From contig CANIFK010000315.1 of the NCBI GenBank assembly GCA_947466555.1, positions 1 to 6,427 of the forward strand: a stretch of 6,427 nt of DNA, written 5' to 3'. This DNA is from Acidobacteriota bacterium. Lineage in GTDB: Bacteria > Acidobacteriota > Terriglobia > Bryobacterales > Bryobacteraceae. Positions 1-5,739 of this stretch are shown here, piece by piece; the first letter of the stretch is position 1, and each line of letters starts with the position of its first letter. The notes beneath the pieces are model-generated. The model saw only the letters and a list, made by a program, of their open reading frames with translations, ran no database searches and was not told the DNA's origin. The position numbers and the translations under genes were made by a program.

Positions 1-409
1 CGACGAACTCCTCGGCTTCGAGCTTGACGAGTTCGACGATGTCGGAGTCGACGGCGTCGGACTTGGTGATGACGACGATGCCTTGGCGGACGCCGAGGAG
101 GCGGCAGATGTCGAAGTGTTCGCGGGTTTGGGGCTTGATGGATTCGTCGGCGGAGATGATGAGGAGGACGAGGTCGATACCGGTGACGCCGGCGACCATG
201 GTTTTGACGAAGCGTTCGTGGCCGGGAACGTCGACGAAGCCGGCGGTGAGGCCGGCGCCGAGATCGAGGTGAGCGAAGCCGAGCTCGATGGAGATGCCGC
301 GGCGCTTCTCCTCGGCGAGGCGATCGGTATCGATGCCGGTGAGCGCGTGAACCAGCGTGGTTTTTCCGTGATCGATGTGTCCGGCGGTTCCGACGATAAT
401 GGAGGACAT
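1..409 (-). CDS. selB: Selenocysteine-specific translation elongation factor SelB, N-terminal part (runs off left edge)
   Basis: Translating the minus strand from the ATG at 409 gives 136 residues with no stop before the window edge, so only the 5' part is present. SelB is the EF-Tu-like GTPase that delivers Sec-tRNA(Sec) to UGA codons marked by a SECIS hairpin. The GTPase motifs are visible in order: P-loop AGHIDHGKT (residues 9-17), switch I with RGISIELGFA (37-46), G3 DVPGH (60-64) and G4 TKSD (115-118). The phrases TGIDTDRLAEEK and AGVTGIDLVLLIISADE are typical of SelB and differ from EF-Tu. The domains that bind tRNA and the C-terminal winged helices that bind SECIS lie outside the window. 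Codons end mostly in C. The start fits the usual SelB N-terminus (a few residues, then IVGTAGHIDHGK). No Shine-Dalgarno sequence is seen upstream. The start codon overlaps that of the divergent VWFA gene. Confidence 0.93.
   Translation of the reverse strand, partial: MSSIIVGTAGHIDHGKTTLVHALTGIDTDRLAEEKRRGISIELGFAHLDLGAGLTAGFVDVPGHERFVKTMVAGVTGIDLVLLIISADESIKPQTREHFDICRLLGVRQGIVVITKSDAVDSDIVELVKLEAEEFV
395..400 (+). promoter_or_regulatory. Candidate -10 element of the VWFA gene (GATAAT)
   Basis: GATAAT matches the sigma-70 -10 consensus at five of six positions and ends 7 bases before the ATG at 408. This spacing puts transcription start at or next to the A of the start codon, implying a leaderless mRNA. 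The element lies inside the first codons of selB on the other strand. No good -35 is seen (372-377 matches about three of six). The exact 7-base spacing recurs before two other genes here, which is the main support. Confidence 0.5.
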
Positions 410-1328
410 GAAGGCGCTGATAGTGAGTGCCGCTGCGATCATGATGATCGCGCGAGGCCAAGAGCCGGGGGAGCCGGCGACGTTCAAGACGGGCGTAGCC
501 AGTGTGCGGGTGGACGCTCAGGTTTTTGAGGGAACGCGAGCGGTCGCCGGACTGACCAAAGCCGACTTCCTTCTCTACGATAACAACGCGGCTCAACCGA
601 TCAACTATTTTGAGCAGGAGCGGGAGGCGGTTACGCTGCTGGTGGTGCTGGATGTGAGCGGCAGCATGGCCAGCTATTTGGAGAAGATGGCGGCGGCAAG
701 CCGGACGGCGATGAAGAGTTTGAAGACGGGCGACCAGGTGGGGATTCTGGTGTTTTCGCGGAATGCGAAGCTGGTGACGCCGTTTACGAACGATTTTGGA
801 AAGATATCGGATGACTTGCGAACGGCCATTCGGGAGCGGGACCTTGGCAGCGGGACGCAGATCAACGTGGCGCTGCAGGAGGCGGCGAAGGTGTTCAGCG
901 AGCAGGGGCCGGCGACGGGGCGGCGGGCGGTGCTGATCGTGACCGATAACCTGGGCGTGAACTACCAGTTGAACGACCAGACGGTGATTCGCGCGCTGCA
1001 TGATGCAAACGCGGTGTGCAACGCGATTGTGGTGGGGAAGAGTAAGAAGACGGATAAAGAGAGCCGGTTTCAGAATCCGGAGTTCACACTGGCCAACGTG
1101 TTCGGTATTGCCGATGAGACGGGCGGGGATGCGATCAAGAGCGACAAGGCGGGCGAGGCGTTCGCGGAGATTCTGGAGCGGATTCGTTCGCGGTACAGCC
1201 TGCATTATGGGTCGCCGGGGGGCGATGTGGGCGCGTTCCGGGAGATCCGCGTGGCACTGACGGGGGCCGCAAAGGCGCGGTATCCGCAGGCGACGCTGCG
1301 GTACCGGAAGGGCTACTACGTGCGCTGA
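408..1328 (+). CDS. Exported VWFA-related domain protein (Acidobacteria-type)
   Basis: 306 residues. The N-terminus MKALIVSAAAIMMIARGQ reads as a signal peptide or membrane anchor (one lysine, then about 13 hydrophobic residues), so the protein is probably exported. Residues about 28-75 form the short N-terminal beta domain seen in these proteins, with the phrase DFLLYDNNAAQPINYFEQE. The VWA domain follows (about 76-265) and has an intact MIDAS metal site: D82-x-S84-x-S86, T150 in GSGTQ, and D180 in IVTDN. It therefore should bind a divalent cation and a protein partner or ligand; the ligand is unknown. The C-terminal tail (RYSLHYGS ... LRYRKGYYVR) is the typical ending of the family. I chose the ATG at 408 because it begins the signal peptide and sits 7 bases after GATAAT. 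An in-frame ATG at 399 would add three residues. A GGAGG at 401-405 is only 2 bases from the start, too close to act as a normal ribosome site. Confidence 0.88.
   Translation: MKALIVSAAAIMMIARGQEPGEPATFKTGVASVRVDAQVFEGTRAVAGLTKADFLLYDNNAAQPINYFEQEREAVTLLVVLDVSGSMASYLEKMAAASRTAMKSLKTGDQVGILVFSRNAKLVTPFTNDFGKISDDLRTAIRERDLGSGTQINVALQEAAKVFSEQGPATGRRAVLIVTDNLGVNYQLNDQTVIRALHDANAVCNAIVVGKSKKTDKESRFQNPEFTLANVFGIADETGGDAIKSDKAGEAFAEILERIRSRYSLHYGSPGGDVGAFREIRVALTGAAKARYPQATLRYRKGYYVR
417..422 (-). promoter_or_regulatory. selB: Weak candidate -10 element of selB (TATCAG)
   Basis: Read on the minus strand, TATCAG ends 7 bases before the selB ATG, the same spacing as the other candidates. It matches the -10 consensus at only four of six positions and lacks the final T, usually the most conserved base. 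It lies inside codons 4-5 of the VWFA gene. Position is the chief reason for listing it. Confidence 0.25.
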
Positions 1329-1341
1329 GCGCCGATCCTGC

Positions 1342-1347
1342 TACGCT
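1342..1347 (+). promoter_or_regulatory. Weak candidate -10 element of the carboxylase gene (TACGCT)
   Basis: TACGCT keeps the key T, A and final T of a -10 element and ends 9 bases before the ATG at 1357, within the 28-base gap after the VWFA stop. No Shine-Dalgarno sequence precedes this ATG, which fits a short-leader or leaderless transcript. The spacing differs by 2 bases from the other candidates, so this is weaker. Confidence 0.3.
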
Positions 1348-1356
1348 CTGGTTTGT

Positions 1357-2886
1357 ATGTCCAATTTGGAAGAGTTGCAACGGCGCCATGCGGCGGCCGA
1401 AGCCGGCGGCGGGCCGGAGCGGCAGGAACGGCAGCATCGCGATGGGAAGCTTTCGGCACGCGAGCGGATTGATTTGTTGTTGGATGAGGGGTCGTTTGAA
1501 GAGACGGGGAAGCTGGTTCGGCACCGTTGTCACGACTTCGGGATGGAAGCGCAGACGATAGACGGCGATGGGTTCGTGACCGGCTATGGCACGGTGCATG
1601 GGCGGCTGGTGTACGTGTTTGCGCAGGATTTCACGGTGTTCGGCGGGTCGCTGTCGGAGAGCAACGCGCAGAAGATCTGCCAGTTGATGGATATGGCGCT
1701 GAAGAACGGAGCGCCGTTGATTGGGCTGAACGATAGCGGCGGGGCACGGATTCAGGAGGGTGTGTTGTCGTTGGCGGGGTACACCGATATCTTCCTGCGC
1801 AATACGCTGGCATCGGGCGTGGTGCCGCAGATTTCGGCGGTGATGGGGCCGTGCGCCGGCGGGGCGGTTTATTCGCCGGCGATTACCGACTTCGTGTTCA
1901 TGGTGGACAAGACCAGCTACATGTTCGTGACCGGTCCGGATGTGATCAAAACCGTGACCCACGAAGATGTGACGAAGGAAGACCTGGGCGGGGCGATGGC
2001 GCACAACGCGACGAGTGGCGTGGCGCATTTTCTGGCGCACGACGATGCCGATTGTTGCGCGCGGATCCGGGAGTTGCTCCGGTACCTGCCGCAGAACAAT
2101 GTGGACCCGGTGCCGCCGGTGGCGTGCGGGGATCCGTGGGACCGAGAGGATTCGTCGCTCGATGGGCTGGTGCCGGCGGAATCCAACATGCCGTACGACA
2201 TGAAGGATGTGATCCGGCGCGTGGTGGATGACGGCGAATTCCTGGAAGTGCATGAGCACTACGCGCAGAATATTGTGGTTGGTTTTGCGCGGATGGAAGG
2301 GCGGTCGGTTGGCATTGTGGGCAATAATCCCGCGGTTTTGGCGGGATGCCTGGATATCAACTCTTCGTTGAAGGGCGCGCGATTCGTGCGATTCTGCGAT
2401 GCGTTTGGGATTCCGATTCTGACGTTCGAAGACGTGCCGGGATTCCTGCCGGGGACCGAGCAGGAGTGGGGCGGGATCATCAAGCATGGCGCGAAATTGC
2501 TGTACGCGTACGCGGAAGCGACGGTGCCGAAGGTGACCGTGATTACGCGGAAGGCGTATGGCGGGGCGTACTGCGTGATGGGGTCGAAGCACCTGCGGAC
2601 CGATGTGAACTTCGCGTGGCCGACGGCGGAGATCGCGGTGATGGGCGCGGAGGGCGCCGTGAACATTTTGTACCGCCGCGAGATTACCGATGAGGCGGCG
2701 CGAGCGGCGAAGATTGCCGAGTATAAAGAGCGCTTTGCGAATCCGTTTGTGGCGGCGGAGCGTGGGTTTGTGGACGACGTGATTGAACCGCGGACGACGC
2801 GACGGCGCGTGATCCGGGCGCTGCGGATGCTGGAGAACAAGGTGGATACGATGCCCAAGAAGAAGCACGGGAACATTCCGCTATGA
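1357..2886 (+). CDS. Acyl-CoA carboxylase carboxyltransferase (beta) subunit, propionyl-CoA carboxylase type
   Basis: 509 residues, full length for the family. The enzyme moves the carboxyl group from carboxybiotin to an acyl-CoA, most likely propionyl-CoA to give methylmalonyl-CoA, in the cytoplasm. Family marks include GKLSARERIDLLLDEGSFEE (30-49), HRCHDFGM (56-63), SGGARIQEG (127-135), the N-terminal oxyanion-hole stretch GPCAGGAVYSPAITDF (164-179), FEDVPGFLPGTEQE (357-370), the C-terminal oxyanion-hole stretch GGAYCVMGS (402-410), WPTAEIAVMGAEGAVNILYRREI (421-443) and the typical ending KKHGNIPL. Asp416 lies close to the position linked to propionyl versus acetyl preference in actinomycete homologues; an alignment is needed to be sure. 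It could instead be the 12S subunit of methylmalonyl-CoA carboxyltransferase or a methylcrotonyl-type enzyme; the sequence favours the propionyl/methylmalonyl group. The biotin carboxylase and biotin carrier partners are not in the window. The stop overlaps the next start by ATGA. Confidence 0.93.
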   Translation: MSNLEELQRRHAAAEAGGGPERQERQHRDGKLSARERIDLLLDEGSFEETGKLVRHRCHDFGMEAQTIDGDGFVTGYGTVHGRLVYVFAQDFTVFGGSLSESNAQKICQLMDMALKNGAPLIGLNDSGGARIQEGVLSLAGYTDIFLRNTLASGVVPQISAVMGPCAGGAVYSPAITDFVFMVDKTSYMFVTGPDVIKTVTHEDVTKEDLGGAMAHNATSGVAHFLAHDDADCCARIRELLRYLPQNNVDPVPPVACGDPWDREDSSLDGLVPAESNMPYDMKDVIRRVVDDGEFLEVHEHYAQNIVVGFARMEGRSVGIVGNNPAVLAGCLDINSSLKGARFVRFCDAFGIPILTFEDVPGFLPGTEQEWGGIIKHGAKLLYAYAEATVPKVTVITRKAYGGAYCVMGSKHLRTDVNFAWPTAEIAVMGAEGAVNILYRREITDEAARAAKIAEYKERFANPFVAAERGFVDDVIEPRTTRRRVIRALRMLENKVDTMPKKKHGNIPL

Positions 2887-4181
2887 GATTTTTGCTGCTT
2901 TTCGCGGTTGTGGTTTCGGCGCAGAACTGGCCCACGTTCCGGGGTCCGGGCGCGCGCGGCGTGGCGGAGAAACAGAACCTGCCGGTGAAGTGGGACGTGG
3001 CTTCGGGCAAGAACATTGCGTGGAAGACGGAGATCCCGGGGCTGGGGCTTTCGAGCCCGATTGTATGGGGCTCGCACGTGTTTCTGACGACTGCGGTGAG
3101 CAGTAATCCGAACATGGTGTTCGAAGCGACGCTGAAAGGCGAGTTGGACCGGCGGCAGGACGAGGCGGTGCAGGAGTTCCGGGTTCTGGCGTTGGATAAG
3201 AAGACCGGGAAGGTGGCTTGGAATGTCGTTGCGGGGAAGACGAAGCCGCGCGTGTTGCGGCATCCGCATAACTCGTATGCCTCGCCGACTCCGGTGACGG
3301 ATGGGAAGTATCTGGTGGCGTTTTTCGGCTCGGAAGGGCTGTTTTGCTTTGATTTGAAGGGGAAGTTGATTTGGAAGAAGGACCTGGGGGCGATGGACCA
3401 GGGCGCGTTTGACTTGCCGGATTATCAGTGGGGATCGGCTTCATCGCCCGTGTTGTGGCAGGGGAAAGTGTATCTGCAAGTGGACATGCACCAGGGTTCG
3501 TTCATGGCGGCGTTTGACGCGGCGACGGGGCGCGAATTGTGGCGCACGGCGCGGGATTCGAAACCATCGTGGGCGACGCCGACCATTGTGGAAGGGCCGA
3601 AGCGAACGGAGTTGGTGGCGAATGGCGTGGAGTTTGTGGCGGGGTATGACGCCGAGACGGGGAAAGAGTTGTGGCGCGTAAAGGGCACGTCGATGATCTC
3701 GGTGCCGACGCCGTTTGTGGCGAATGGGTTGATCTACGTGTTCAGCGGGTATTCGCGGAATATTCGACGGTCCTATGCGATCCGGCCGGGCGCGACGGGC
3801 GATATAACGGGGTCGAAGGAAGCGATCGCGTGGATGCGCGAGGAGGCTCCGTACCTTTCGACACCCGTCATCGTTGGCGATCAGCTGTTCACCTATTCGA
3901 CGCGGGGCGGGATTATGGCCTCGTACAACGCGTTGACCGGGGCGACGCTGTATCAGCAGCGGCTGGGCATGGGGACCCCGGCCAGTGCATCGATGGTGGC
4001 GGCCGATGGGGTTGTCTACGCGGCGAATGAAGATGGGGAAGTTTACGTCTTCAAGCCGGGCGTGAAGTACGAGCAATTGGCTGTGAACCCGATGGGCGAG
4101 ACGGTGATGGCGACGCCGGCCATATCGGATGGGACGCTATTCATTCGCGGCGCGCGGCACCTGTTTGCCGTGCGGCACTAA
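2883..4181 (+). CDS. Exported PQQ-binding-like beta-propeller repeat protein
   Basis: 432 residues. A very short signal peptide (MRFLLLFAVVVSAQ) predicts export. The mature start NWPTFRGPGARG and the phrase IAWKTEIPGLGLSSPIVWG are typical of the PQQ-like propeller proteins abundant in Acidobacteria and Planctomycetes. Propeller-blade signatures recur: ALDKKTGKVAW (103-113), CFDLKGKLIW (155-164), AFDAATGRELWR (210-221), GYDAETGKELWR (254-265) and SYNALTGATLY (347-357), each a turn plus strand of the form D-x-x-T-G-x-x-x-W. It is related in fold to BamB and to quinoprotein dehydrogenases. I see no adjacent-cysteine pair like that of methanol dehydrogenases, so cofactor use is doubtful; a scaffold or binding role is as likely. 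The start ATG overlaps the upstream stop (ATGA), suggesting translational coupling. The stop overlaps that of the convergent gene on the other strand. Confidence 0.88.
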   Translation: MRFLLLFAVVVSAQNWPTFRGPGARGVAEKQNLPVKWDVASGKNIAWKTEIPGLGLSSPIVWGSHVFLTTAVSSNPNMVFEATLKGELDRRQDEAVQEFRVLALDKKTGKVAWNVVAGKTKPRVLRHPHNSYASPTPVTDGKYLVAFFGSEGLFCFDLKGKLIWKKDLGAMDQGAFDLPDYQWGSASSPVLWQGKVYLQVDMHQGSFMAAFDAATGRELWRTARDSKPSWATPTIVEGPKRTELVANGVEFVAGYDAETGKELWRVKGTSMISVPTPFVANGLIYVFSGYSRNIRRSYAIRPGATGDITGSKEAIAWMREEAPYLSTPVIVGDQLFTYSTRGGIMASYNALTGATLYQQRLGMGTPASASMVAADGVVYAANEDGEVYVFKPGVKYEQLAVNPMGETVMATPAISDGTLFIRGARHLFAVRH

Positions 4182-4582
4182 TCGATCGGAAACGGACCGT
4201 TTTTCTCGACGACGAGTTCACGGTGGTCCTTGTCCTGGGCTTCGACTTTCAGCTCGACGGCGCGGGTCGGATACTTCACCTGCAGGCGGAATTCCGCGGT
4301 CTCTTGCGGTTCAACGAAGGCTGATTCCACCGGGCCGCTCATGACGGTCAGAGACTCATTGTTTGGGGCGTAGAAGTGGAAGTGGAGCGTCATGCCGTGG
4401 ATGGTTTTGATGCCCGTGTTTTTGATGACGCCATCGAGCAACACCACATCGCCTTCCCGGCGCACTTCAATCTTTTCCAAAACAGCGTCCGGACCCTTTG
4501 GTTTCTTGCTTTTTTTGCCCTGTGGATACAACAATGTGGCAACCAGCAGAAACGCCGCGAACAAGCGAACTCCCGTCGTCAT
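4178..4582 (-). CDS. Small exported protein with FxLYD-like domain, function unknown
   Basis: 134 residues. Residues 1-20 form a signal peptide (TTGVR, then the hydrophobic stretch LFAAFLLVATLLYP), followed by a lysine-rich linker GKKSKKPKG (22-30). The rest (about 34-128) looks like one immunoglobulin-like beta sandwich: LEKIEVRREGDVVLLDGVIKN, then a long strand MTLHFHFYAPNNE and EPQETAEFRLQV. The order 'strand - V-x-N-T - hydrophobic strand - P-x-E-x-x-x-F' resembles FxLYD and related domains, found in secreted or cell-surface proteins of unknown role. I do not recognise a named family. The gene converges on the propeller gene (stop codons overlap) and diverges from the asparaginase gene. 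The + strand here lacks the strong G excess of the flanking genes. The ATG at 4582 is supported by the signal peptide and by TAGACT 7 bases upstream. Confidence 0.8.
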   Translation of the reverse strand: MTTGVRLFAAFLLVATLLYPQGKKSKKPKGPDAVLEKIEVRREGDVVLLDGVIKNTGIKTIHGMTLHFHFYAPNNESLTVMSGPVESAFVEPQETAEFRLQVKYPTRAVELKVEAQDKDHRELVVEKNGPFPID

Positions 4583-4589
4583 GCTGTTC

Positions 4590-4595
4590 AGTCTA
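4590..4595 (-). promoter_or_regulatory. Candidate -10 element of the FxLYD-like gene (TAGACT)
   Basis: On the minus strand TAGACT ends exactly 7 bases before the ATG at 4582. The identical hexamer at the identical spacing precedes the MFS gene at 5740. The T, A and final T of the -10 consensus are kept. No Shine-Dalgarno sequence lies between it and the ATG. This predicts a leaderless mRNA. Confidence 0.55.
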
Positions 4596-4602
4596 TCGCT
4601 TC

Positions 4603-4607
4603 AGGAG
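4603..4607 (+). promoter_or_regulatory. Shine-Dalgarno sequence of the asparaginase gene (AGGAG)
   Basis: AGGAG lies 9 bases upstream of the ATG at 4617. It decides the start: a longer reading from the ATG at 4581 would add 12 residues before the twin-arginine motif and has no ribosome site. It is the only well-placed Shine-Dalgarno sequence I found in the window. Confidence 0.6.
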
Positions 4608-4616
4608 TGCATCCAT

Positions 4617-5723
4617 ATGTTTAGCCGGCGGAACTGGATGAAGGGGGCGGCGGCGCTGCCCGTGGCGGCGCAGGCCCAGACGGCGGGCAAGCCGAAGAAC
4701 ATCGTGATTTCCAGCGCCAATGGCGTGGAGTGCTGCAACATCGCGATGAGCTGGTTGCGAGCGGGGAAGGATACGCTCGATGCGGTGATTGCCGGCGTGA
4801 ATGTGAATGAGTTGGACCCGCACGATAATTCGGTTGGCTATGGTGGATTGCCGAACGAAGAGGGTGTGGTTGAATTGGACGCTTCGGTGATGCACGGGCC
4901 GACGCGACGGGCCGGGTCGGTGGCGGCGATTCGCGGGATTAAGACGCCTTCGAAGATTGCCAAACTGGTGATGGAAGAGACCGACCACATCATGCTGGTG
5001 GGCGAGGGCGCGCTGCGCTTTGCCAAGGCGATGGGGTACGCGGAAGAGAATCTGCTGACGACGGAATCGCGATTGGCGTATCTGGTTTGGAAGCGGACGT
5101 TGAAGGATCCGAACGGCCACAGCAACTGGAGCGACGGCGTTGACGCGCCTCCCGGTAAGAGCCCGAAGGCTTTGCTGCGGCTGTTTCCGGAGGCCGATGA
5201 GAAGACGCTGGCGTGGGCGCACCAAGTGGCGCAGCATCCGCCGACGGGCACGATCAACTGCCTGGCGCTGAATGAGAAGGGCGAGATGAGCGGGTGCACG
5301 ACGACCAGTGGGATGGCGTGGAAGATTCCTGGCCGCGTGGGCGATTCGCCGATCATTGGTGCGGGGCTTTTTGTGGATCAGGAGGTGGGCGCGGCTGGGT
5401 CGACGGGGCGCGGCGAGGAGAATATCCGCATGGCCGGGGCGCACACGATCGTCGAGAACATGCGGCACGGCATGGCGCCGCAGGACGCTGTGATGGATGC
5501 GTTGAAGCGCATTTCACGCAACTACGATAACGACCTGAAGCGGCTGGACAAGTTCGATATCAACTTCTACGCGCTGCGGAAGGACGGCGTTTACGCGGGC
5601 GGTTCGTTGTGGAGCGGGCAGTTCCGCAACACGGGATTCGTGTCGCGGCAGTTCGCGGTGAACGATGGAACGGGCAACAGCCGGCTGGTGAACTGCCCCT
5701 ACCTGCACGAGCGGCCTCGATAG
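4617..5723 (+). CDS. Tat-exported N4-(beta-N-acetylglucosaminyl)-L-asparaginase / isoaspartyl peptidase-like Ntn hydrolase
   Basis: 368 residues. The N-terminus MFSRRNWMKGAAALPVAAQAQ carries a twin-arginine motif (S-R-R-N-W-M-K) and a short hydrophobic stretch, so folded export by Tat is expected. The family hydrolyses the amide bond of GlcNAc-asparagine or of isoaspartyl and asparagine compounds after self-cleavage that exposes a threonine nucleophile. That threonine is most likely T212 in PPTGTINCLAL. Other family blocks follow: GCTTTSGMAWKIPGRVGDSPIIGAG (226-250, in which R240 and D243 would bind the substrate alpha-carboxyl and amino groups) and GAAGSTGRGEE (258-268, T263-G264 near the oxyanion site). 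The residue before T212 is Gly, as in isoaspartyl aminopeptidases, and not the Asp of the well-studied glycosylasparaginases. The true substrate is therefore open. The MFS gene begins 16 bases downstream, suggesting a joint role. Confidence 0.88.
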   Translation: MFSRRNWMKGAAALPVAAQAQTAGKPKNIVISSANGVECCNIAMSWLRAGKDTLDAVIAGVNVNELDPHDNSVGYGGLPNEEGVVELDASVMHGPTRRAGSVAAIRGIKTPSKIAKLVMEETDHIMLVGEGALRFAKAMGYAEENLLTTESRLAYLVWKRTLKDPNGHSNWSDGVDAPPGKSPKALLRLFPEADEKTLAWAHQVAQHPPTGTINCLALNEKGEMSGCTTTSGMAWKIPGRVGDSPIIGAGLFVDQEVGAAGSTGRGEENIRMAGAHTIVENMRHGMAPQDAVMDALKRISRNYDNDLKRLDKFDINFYALRKDGVYAGGSLWSGQFRNTGFVSRQFAVNDGTGNSRLVNCPYLHERPR

Positions 5724-5726
5724 TAA

Positions 5727-5732
5727 TAGACT
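5727..5732 (+). promoter_or_regulatory. Candidate -10 element of the MFS gene (TAGACT)
   Basis: TAGACT lies in the 16-base gap after the asparaginase stop and ends exactly 7 bases before the ATG at 5740. This repeats the hexamer and spacing found on the minus strand at 4590-4595. A -35 at the usual distance (5704-5709, TGCACG) is poor. If active, it would give the transporter its own leaderless transcript in addition to any readthrough from the asparaginase gene. Confidence 0.55.
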
Positions 5733-5739
5733 CAACGGG

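Noticed and set aside
401..405. GGAGG as a Shine-Dalgarno sequence for the VWFA gene
   Set aside because: It is a perfect match but only 2 bases from the ATG at 408, too near for normal initiation. No in-frame ATG or GTG stands at a suitable distance except a GTG at 423, which would cut into the signal peptide.
83..529. A 148-codon plus-strand frame with a very acidic, Gly/Asp/Glu-rich product
   Set aside because: It is the mirror of selB, whose GTPase motifs are unmistakable on the minus strand; the acidic composition follows from the complement of its GAC/GTC/CTC-type codons.
1326..1328. TGA stop of the VWFA gene as a possible selenocysteine codon, given selB nearby
   Set aside because: The reading beyond it is just the out-of-frame start of the carboxylase gene, and the protein already ends with the normal family C-terminus.
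1135..2868. A 577-codon open frame on the minus strand, antisense to the carboxylase gene
   Set aside because: Its product is an Arg/His/Pro-rich sequence with no recognisable motif, as expected when a GC-rich gene is read on the opposite strand. The plus-strand gene has full-length family motifs.
2883..4181. Propeller gene as a true PQQ-dependent alcohol dehydrogenase
   Set aside because: It is about 430 residues, shorter than the 550-700 of those enzymes, and I see no adjacent-cysteine pair or haem motif; only the blade repeats are shared.
4506..4520. T-rich run that could look like a terminator tail
   Set aside because: No stable hairpin precedes it, and the T run is the complement of the lysine codons in the linker of the minus-strand protein.
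4392..4616. N-terminal extension of the asparaginase gene from upstream ATGs (4392, 4581)
   Set aside because: The added residues would bury the twin-arginine signal inside the protein and would overlap the FxLYD-like gene. The ATG at 4617 has a well-spaced AGGAG.
4593..5468. A 291-codon minus-strand frame across the asparaginase gene
   Set aside because: The product is Arg/His-rich and low in complexity, with no signal or motif. It is a shadow of the plus-strand gene.
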